A DNA stretch of 64,000 bases from Methylobacterium oryzihabitans (lineage in GTDB: Bacteria > Pseudomonadota > Alphaproteobacteria > Rhizobiales > Beijerinckiaceae): positions 1 to 64,000 of the forward strand of contig NZ_SACP01000025.1 of the NCBI RefSeq assembly GCF_004004555.2, in the 5' to 3' direction. The notes under the pieces were generated by a model that ran no database searches, was not told the origin of the DNA, and saw only the letters and a program-made list of their open reading frames with translations. The translations under genes and the position numbers were made by a program. Below are positions 59,619 to 64,000 of the stretch, piece after piece (the first letter of the stretch is position 1; each line of letters starts with the position of its first letter).

Positions 59619-60917
59619 TCAGGCCGCGACCGCCTGGGGCAGGATCGGCGAATCGGCCTCGAAGCGCCGGCCGGCCCGCAGGCAGAAGGCCGGGCGCAGC
59701 AGCCGGTCGGCGACGACCCGGGTGTCCTCGTTGTCGCGCAGCAGGAAGCGGCCGCGATCGTCGTGCAGCACCGAGACGTCCGCCGCGCGGCCGACCTTCA
59801 GGGCGCCGAGGCTGTCGCTCATCCGCAGCATCTCGGCCGGGTGCGAGGTCACCATCGGCACCACCTCCTCGAGCGGGATGCCGAGCGCCATCATCGAGCT
59901 CATCGCCTGGGTGAGGCTGAACCGGGCCTGGCCGAGGAACGGGTGGTTCTCGTCGTCGTGGTGCTCGTCCGGGGTGCCGGCGGGGCGCGGCGCCTCGGGC
60001 ACCTCGGTGTTGTAGCCGTGCATGTCGGCGCCGAGGGTGTAGGGAACGACGCCGGCCGGCAGCGAGGCGCGGGCGACCCGGTACGAGAAGTGGCTGCCGT
60101 GGCCGACATCGACCCGCAGGCCCGCATCCATCGCCGCCCGGATGATCGGGTGGACCACGCCCTCCTCGTTGATGAAGCCGCCCGGGTGGCGGGTGAAGGG
60201 ATGGGCCAGCACGTCGCCGGGGCGCAGCAGCGGAATCACCCGCTCCATGATGGTGTTGGCGTCCTCGCCGTTGGCGCCCGATTCCGGCAGGCCCCAGAGC
60301 TGGCCGAAATGCACGTAGAGCGGCAGGTCGGCCTGCCGGCTGATCTCGGCGGCCATCTCCATGACCTTGATGCCCCAGCGGGCGAAGCCGCCGATCTCGG
60401 CATGGCCCTTGATGCCGCGCACGAGGTCGCGGTTCTCGACCGCCGCCTTCACCGTCGCGTCGACGTCGACGCCGTCCGGGCTGTAGAGGTTGGGGTAGAA
60501 GTGCCCCTCCAGCCCGCCGACCAGATAGGCCGACAGGAAGGCGAGCGCCCGCGTCTCGGCGGTCTCGGCGATGAAGCGGCGGAAGCCCGGCAGGGTCATG
60601 CAGGAGGGACCGCCCTGGTCGATCACCGTGGTGACGCCCGAGCGCACGCCGACCATGTCGGGGTTCAGGCCGAAGCGGCCGGTGACGTACTGGTAGACGT
60701 GGGCGTGGGTATCGATCAGGCCCGGCAGGACGAGCTTGCCCGACACGTCGACCACCTCGGCGGCGGCGGAGTGCAGGATCGTCTCCTCGACGGCGGCGAT
60801 GCGTCCGTCCCGCAAAGCCACGTCGCGCAGGCCGTCGATGCCGGAGGCGGGGCAGATGACGCGGCCGCCGCGCAGGAGCAGGTCGTAGCGGCGCGGATCG
60901 GGTTGGGCGGTGTCCAT
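59619..60917 (-). CDS. Amidohydrolase (metal-dependent, dihydroorotase/deacetylase-like)
   Basis: This 432-residue TIM-barrel amidohydrolase has the metal-binding HAH in LPGLIDTHAHVYQY, an activating Lys region LVRGIKGHAEIGG, His in LPLYVHFGQLWG, His in GDVLAHPFTRHPGG and Asp in YTLGADMHGYN. The closest style is the amidohydrolase/deacetylase group (EF_0837-like). It would hydrolyse an amide or cyclic amide. As the first gene of the operon with the hydroxylase and importer, it fits a ring-opening or deacylating step. It is divergent from a MarR gene across a 120-base promoter with a perfect palindrome. Confidence 0.88.
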   Translation of the reverse strand: MDTAQPDPRRYDLLLRGGRVICPASGIDGLRDVALRDGRIAAVEETILHSAAAEVVDVSGKLVLPGLIDTHAHVYQYVTGRFGLNPDMVGVRSGVTTVIDQGGPSCMTLPGFRRFIAETAETRALAFLSAYLVGGLEGHFYPNLYSPDGVDVDATVKAAVENRDLVRGIKGHAEIGGFARWGIKVMEMAAEISRQADLPLYVHFGQLWGLPESGANGEDANTIMERVIPLLRPGDVLAHPFTRHPGGFINEEGVVHPIIRAAMDAGLRVDVGHGSHFSYRVARASLPAGVVPYTLGADMHGYNTEVPEAPRPAGTPDEHHDDENHPFLGQARFSLTQAMSSMMALGIPLEEVVPMVTSHPAEMLRMSDSLGALKVGRAADVSVLHDDRGRFLLRDNEDTRVVADRLLRPAFCLRAGRRFEADSPILPQAVAA

Positions 60918-60966
60918 TCTCGACCTCGTGATCGCGGCCGGCCGGGCCGGCCTCGGCTCCGCAAAA

Positions 60967-60982
60967 GCGAAGCATGCTTCGC
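60967..60982. promoter_or_regulatory. Perfect 16-bp palindrome GCGAAGCATGCTTCGC, likely MarR operator
   Basis: It lies 50 bases before the amidohydrolase start (60917) and 55 before the MarR start (61037), the centre of the divergent promoter. A weaker related palindrome, TGCATGTGGCATGCCA, follows at 60992-61007. MarR dimers bind such inverted repeats. The assignment is inference from position and symmetry. Confidence 0.6.
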
Positions 60983-61036
60983 ATTGGCCTCTGCATGTGG
61001 CATGCCAAGTCTGGAAGGCTTCTACGGAGCGGGTCG

Positions 61037-61555
61037 ATGGACGAGGTCGTGCGGGACGGGGCGGTCGAGGGGACGGCCGGGCCGGAACCGGTTGCGGAGG
61101 TCCGGCCCTGGCCCCTGTCCGAGCGCCCCGGCTTCCTCGCCCGGCGGCTGCACCAGATCCACGTCAGCCTGTTTTCGGAGCTTTGCGCCGAATTCCGCAT
61201 CACGCCGCTGCAATACAGCCTGCTGTCGCAACTGCGCGTCCTGCGGGAGGCGGATCAGACCACGCTGGCGAACGCGGTCGCCCTCGACCGGACGACGACG
61301 ACCGGCGCGCTCAAGCGGCTGGCCGCCCGCGGGCTGGTCAGCCGCGTCACCTCGCCGGCCGATCGCCGGGCGCAGGTCTGCCGCCTGACGCCCGAGGGCG
61401 AGGCGCTGCACGCCGGGATGGAGCCGGCGGCGCGCGCCGCGCACGCCCAGACCGTCGCGGCCCTCACGCCGGCCGAGCGCGCCCTGCTCACCGACCTCCT
61501 CGGGCGGATCATCGCCGGCCACGACCATCGCCGGGGGCAGGCGGACATCGCGTAG
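61037..61555 (+). CDS. MarR-family transcriptional regulator
   Basis: This 172-residue dimeric winged-helix regulator has helices around LARRLHQIHVSLFSELCAEF, the recognition region ITPLQYSLLSQLRVL...DQTTLANAVALDRTTTTGAL then KRLAARGLVSR, and the wing SPADRRAQVCRLTPEGEAL. The family typically represses divergent catabolic genes until an aromatic or heterocyclic ligand binds. Its position implies control of the amidohydrolase/hydroxylase/ABC operon. The ATG at 61037 has a GGAGCGGG site; an upstream in-frame ATG at 60974 would lie within the operator palindrome. Confidence 0.9.
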   Translation: MDEVVRDGAVEGTAGPEPVAEVRPWPLSERPGFLARRLHQIHVSLFSELCAEFRITPLQYSLLSQLRVLREADQTTLANAVALDRTTTTGALKRLAARGLVSRVTSPADRRAQVCRLTPEGEALHAGMEPAARAAHAQTVAALTPAERALLTDLLGRIIAGHDHRRGQADIA

Positions 61556-61734
61556 CGCGGTCGTCGCCTTGCGCGGGCACGCCCCTTTCCGCGCAGACGG
61601 TCAGGCCGACGGGATCGTGTCCCTCGCAGGGGCGGCACGGGGCGTCTCGGGCAGCGCGCGGGCTGCCCGAGACGGTTCCTGAACGAGGCGTCCGGAAACC
61701 GTCTCCGGACTGGTCGGTCCGTCGCGCCGTCGAA

Positions 61735-61941
61735 CTACGGATACTTCGTGATCGATCCGCCGTTGTTGCGGATCGCGAGTTCCACCGGACGCAGAAAATC
61801 GTTGATGTCCTTCTTGATATCGAACCCCTGCCTCGGGCCGCCGGTCCCGTTGATGGCATCGAGCTCGGCATCGGTGAGCCTGGTGGCCGGCTCCTCGCGG
61901 GGGGCGGACTCGGTGGTGGAGTCGTGGATCGGGCTGGTCAT
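61735..61941 (-). CDS. Candidate RiPP/bacteriocin precursor with double-Gly-type leader
   Basis: The peptide has 68 residues. The leader-like part, TRLTDAELDAINGTGG (about 20-36), has the hydrophobic-acidic pattern LxDxELDxIxGxGG known from leaders of exported bacteriocins and other ribosomal peptides. The remainder, PRQGFDIKKDINDFLRPVEL then AIRNNGGSITKYP (about 33 residues), has no Cys, Ser pairs or other obvious modification sites, so it may be unmodified or lightly modified. It lies on the same strand as and 740 bases downstream of an NHLP-type bacteriocin exporter. No other family match is visible to me. The start ATG at 61941 has only a weak ribosome binding site. Confidence 0.55.
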   Translation of the reverse strand: MTSPIHDSTTESAPREEPATRLTDAELDAINGTGGPRQGFDIKKDINDFLRPVELAIRNNGGSITKYP

Positions 61942-62226
61942 GGTACACTCGTTGTCCGTGACGCTCCGTCGGCGTCACGTCCAAGTTCTCACGGGATCGT
62001 TGATCGGGTATTTCGTCATCTGTTGCCGGAGGAAAACAGCGGCCCGGGGCGCTTGACTGGTAAATGCGAGGCTCCGCTTAACCATTCGGGATCGGGAGCG
62101 CACGCCGATCCCGGCAACGGGCGGGGCGGTCGATCGCTGCCGGCCGTCCCCGCGGGGCCGCGCCGTCCTGCCGACGTCGACTGTGCCCGGGGGCGCGGAG
62201 TGCCGCGGCGACTCCCGGGACGGGTC

Positions 62227-62355
62227 ATGCGATGTCCGATCGATCGCCCGGCGACGGCGTTGCGGTCGCGTCGCGATGCGGACATCGACATCGCTCATGC
62301 GCCGCGGGGGCTGGTGATACGGTTTTCGGAGCGAATCGTCCGAAAACCATATCAG
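62227..62355. repeat. Family A repeat near the bacteriocin candidate
   Basis: Contains GTCGCGTCGCGATGCGGACA and GCGCCGCGGGGGCTGGTGAT, then a hairpin TGATACGGTTTTCGGA (62315-62330) with TCCGAAAACCATATCA (62339-62354), one mismatch. Bases 61942-62226 hold no gene; the AT-rich 61985-62040 may contain the promoter of the 68-residue peptide. Confidence 0.65.
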
Positions 62356-62452
62356 TTGCTCACCGGCTTCGCGGTCCCTTGCGGATGAAATGGAGCGGTG
62401 TTCGTCTGCACCCGTTGCCCCGGTGGGAAGCGGTTTTCGGTGTGGCGCGCCT

Positions 62453-62602
62453 CCCCTCTCCCGAGTGGGAGAGGGGCCGGGGGTGAGGGTGGCTCGGGTT
62501 CCGAGATGAACGCCCAGCGTCGAGCTGCGCAGCTCAACCGTTCAGGGCCATTGCGGAACCGTCTCCACCCTCACCCCTACCCCTCTCCCACTCGGGAGAG
62601 GG
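62453..62602. repeat. Large inverted repeat of CCCTCTCCCGAGTGGGAGAGGG type
   Basis: The left arm 62453-62492 and right arm 62565-62602 are near-perfect reverse complements, each holding the palindrome CCTCTCCCGAGTGGGAGAGG followed by GGGGGTGAGGGTGG (left) or its complement (right). This hairpin type is common in intergenic regions of GC-rich proteobacteria. The 72-base space includes GTCGAGCTGCGCAGCTCAAC, itself palindromic. It ends 76 bases before the exporter's stop and could terminate its transcript. Confidence 0.8.
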
Positions 62603-62677
62603 ATCCCGCGCTTGAAAATTCGACTGCTAAATCAATCTTTTGGAGCCAGTTTCCATTTAGCGGCCGGCTGCATCGGC

Positions 62678-64000
62678 TCAAAGCGGCAACTGGCGCTGCA
62701 CCAGCTCGCGGAACCGTCCGCCCGCCTGCATGAGCCGGGCGTAGTCGCCCTCCTCGACCACGCGGCCGGCGTCGAGCACGTAGATCCGGTCCGCCTGCCG
62801 GATGGTCGACAGGCGATGCGCGATCACCAGCCGCGTCGCGTCCAGCATCGCGAGGCGCTCCGTCACCCGCTGCTGCGTCCGGTTGTCGAGGGCGCTGGTC
62901 GCCTCGTCGAACAGCAGCAGGCGCGGCCGGTGCACCAGGGCGCGGGCGATCAGCAGGCGCTGGCGCTGCCCGCCCGACAGCAGGCCGGCATCCTCGCCGA
63001 CGAAGGTGTGCAGGCCCATCGGCATCGCCCGGACGTCGTCGTCCAGTCCCGCCATGTGGGCCGCCTCCCACGCCTGCGCCTCGGGAAGCGGCAGGCCGTT
63101 GCGGATCGTGTCGAGGATCGTGCCGTTCTGGATGCGGCCGTTCTGCAGCACGACCCCCAACTGGCGACGCACCGCCCTGACGTCGAGCGCGGCCAGGTCG
63201 CGCTCGTCATACGCGATCGTTCCCCGGGTCGGCGCCTCGAAGCCGAGCAGCAGGCGCAGCAGCGTCGACTTGCCCGATCCCGACGCGCCGACGATCGCCA
63301 CGAACTCCCCCGGCTCGACCCGCAGCGACACGCCGTCGAGGATCGCCGGGCCGTCCGGCCGGTAGCGGAAGACGAGGTCGCGCACCGCGAGGCGGCCGGA
63401 GAGCTCGGGCGCGGCCCCGCACCGGCCGCGCGCCTCCGGCACCGCCTGCAGCAGGGGCTTCGCCCGGGCGTAGAGCGGCTGCAGCGACAGCAGCGCCGGC
63501 AGGACGGCTCCGAGCGAGAGCGTGGCGGCGATGAACTGCCCGTAGGCGGCCGAGAAGGCGACGAACGGCCCGACGCCGATCGTCGGCCCGCCGAGGCCGA
63601 CGACGCCGATCATCGTCGCGGTCGAGACGATCGCGAACGCCGCGCCGAAGGCGGAGACGCCGGCCGAGAGGGTGTGCTGGCGCCGGGCGAGGGTGGAGCG
63701 GGCGACGAACAGCGGGGCCCAGCGGGCGTAGCCGCGCGTCTCGGCCCCGGCGACCTTCAGCTTCGCGATCGCCTGGATCAACTGGAGCGCCAGGGCCTGC
63801 AGGCGTCCCTCCGTCTCCAGGATCCGCCGGGCGATCGCCAGCATCCGCAGGCTCACCGCGACCATGACGGCGACCTGCACGGCCACGAGTCCGAGCGCCA
63901 GCACCGCGAGACGCCAGTCGTAGGTCAGGATCAGCCCGAGGCTCGACAGCGAGACCACCGCCGCCAGCAGGCTGGCGACCACCGTGCCGCCCAGCGCGTC
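62678..64000 (-). CDS. NHLP-type bacteriocin ABC exporter (permease-ATPase), 5' end outside window
   Basis: The visible C-terminal 440 residues contain the last membrane helices (SLSSLGLILTYDWRLAVLAL, VLALGLVAVQVAVMVAVSL, and others) and a full ATPase: Walker A VGASGSGKSTLLRLLLGF, VLQNGRIQNGTILDTIRNGL, signature LLSGGQRQRLLIARAL, Walker B LLLFDEATSALD, IAHRLSTIRQAD. Segments LQALALQLIQAIAKLKVAGA, ETRGYARWAPLF are characteristic of the NHLP bacteriocin exporters (TIGR03797-type, second of the usual pair). The reading frame is open through 64000 (DALGGTVVAS), so the start lies beyond the window. It likely exports peptides such as the candidate at 61735. Confidence 0.88.
   Translation of the reverse strand, partial: DALGGTVVASLLAAVVSLSSLGLILTYDWRLAVLALGLVAVQVAVMVAVSLRMLAIARRILETEGRLQALALQLIQAIAKLKVAGAETRGYARWAPLFVARSTLARRQHTLSAGVSAFGAAFAIVSTATMIGVVGLGGPTIGVGPFVAFSAAYGQFIAATLSLGAVLPALLSLQPLYARAKPLLQAVPEARGRCGAAPELSGRLAVRDLVFRYRPDGPAILDGVSLRVEPGEFVAIVGASGSGKSTLLRLLLGFEAPTRGTIAYDERDLAALDVRAVRRQLGVVLQNGRIQNGTILDTIRNGLPLPEAQAWEAAHMAGLDDDVRAMPMGLHTFVGEDAGLLSGGQRQRLLIARALVHRPRLLLFDEATSALDNRTQQRVTERLAMLDATRLVIAHRLSTIRQADRIYVLDAGRVVEEGDYARLMQAGGRFRELVQRQLPL

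Noticed and set aside
57258..61388. 1376-residue plus-strand reading frame across the hydroxylase and amidohydrolase genes
   Set aside because: Antisense composition artefact with no domains; the opposite strand carries recognisable catalytic motifs throughout.

Overview
The window is high-GC DNA (roughly 70 %) with alphaproteobacterial gene content: a MucR/Ros-type regulator, Rrf2, HAE1-type RND efflux, an NHLP-type peptide exporter, branched-chain-type ABC uptake and dispersed TAGAGC...GCTCTA intergenic elements. Gene order and codon use suggest Methylobacterium or a close relative. That assignment is inferred from style, because no rRNA or other taxonomic marker is present.

Region 1 (1-12.8 kb) is accessory DNA. 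It holds a VOC-fold protein, an ISL3 transposase stub cut off by an IS3-family element (1507-2823, complete ends, frameshifted OrfB), and two RTX-type calcium-binding secreted proteins. It also holds a serine recombinase, a DUF4160/DUF2442 pair closed by a 25-bp perfect hairpin, and a phage-like control module (Cys-rich protein, MucR-like regulator, CI-like S24 repressor divergent from a Cro-like protein, replication-type HTH protein). An internally deleted IS256-type element ends the region. Two genes of the phage-like module share an identical 16-bp upstream site.

Region 2 (13-17.5 kb) is regulatory and decayed. It has an EAL phosphodiesterase, a broken BLUF gene whose photoactive Tyr is Cys, a shortened YdhS-like flavoprotein convergent with an Rrf2 regulator, and a frameshifted LLM-monooxygenase remnant bracketed by two copies of a dispersed palindromic repeat (family A). 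A roughly 180-bp imperfect palindrome follows.

Region 3 (17.5-38.7 kb) is an envelope and signalling block. It contains an RND pump with its adaptor, an OmpA-like protein, a caspase-fold protein with both catalytic residues replaced, a PP2C phosphatase overlapping a membrane Ser/Thr kinase, a small secreted protein, a NIDO-domain autotransporter, an FHA-linked adenylate cyclase, a second caspase-fold protein with an intact His/Cys dyad, an AsmA-like protein, and an orphan paralogue of the RND adaptor. The set supplies a writer, an eraser and a reader of phospho-Ser/Thr plus two caspase homologues, with no type VI secretion genes nearby.

Region 4 (39-50 kb) is a 2-aminoethylphosphonate (AEP) uptake and degradation cluster: PbfA-like lyase, fused permease, ATPase, binding protein, PhnX and PhnW on the minus strand. 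LysR and DeoR regulators, a small coupled ORF and an EamA transporter diverge on the plus strand. Repeat families A and B sit in the intergenic gaps.

Region 5 (50-61.6 kb) is a second catabolic cluster: Rieske protein, LivFGMH-type ABC transporter with binding protein, a three-subunit molybdenum hydroxylase whose small subunit is fused to a CoxG-like domain, and an amidohydrolase. A divergent MarR regulator faces a perfect 16-bp palindrome. Hydroxylation followed by hydrolytic cleavage of an imported small molecule, possibly an N-heterocycle, is the simplest reading.

Region 6 (61.7-64 kb) has a 68-residue candidate ribosomal peptide precursor with a double-glycine-type leader, downstream of an NHLP-type bacteriocin exporter that runs off the window end. 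No tRNA, rRNA or CRISPR array was seen.
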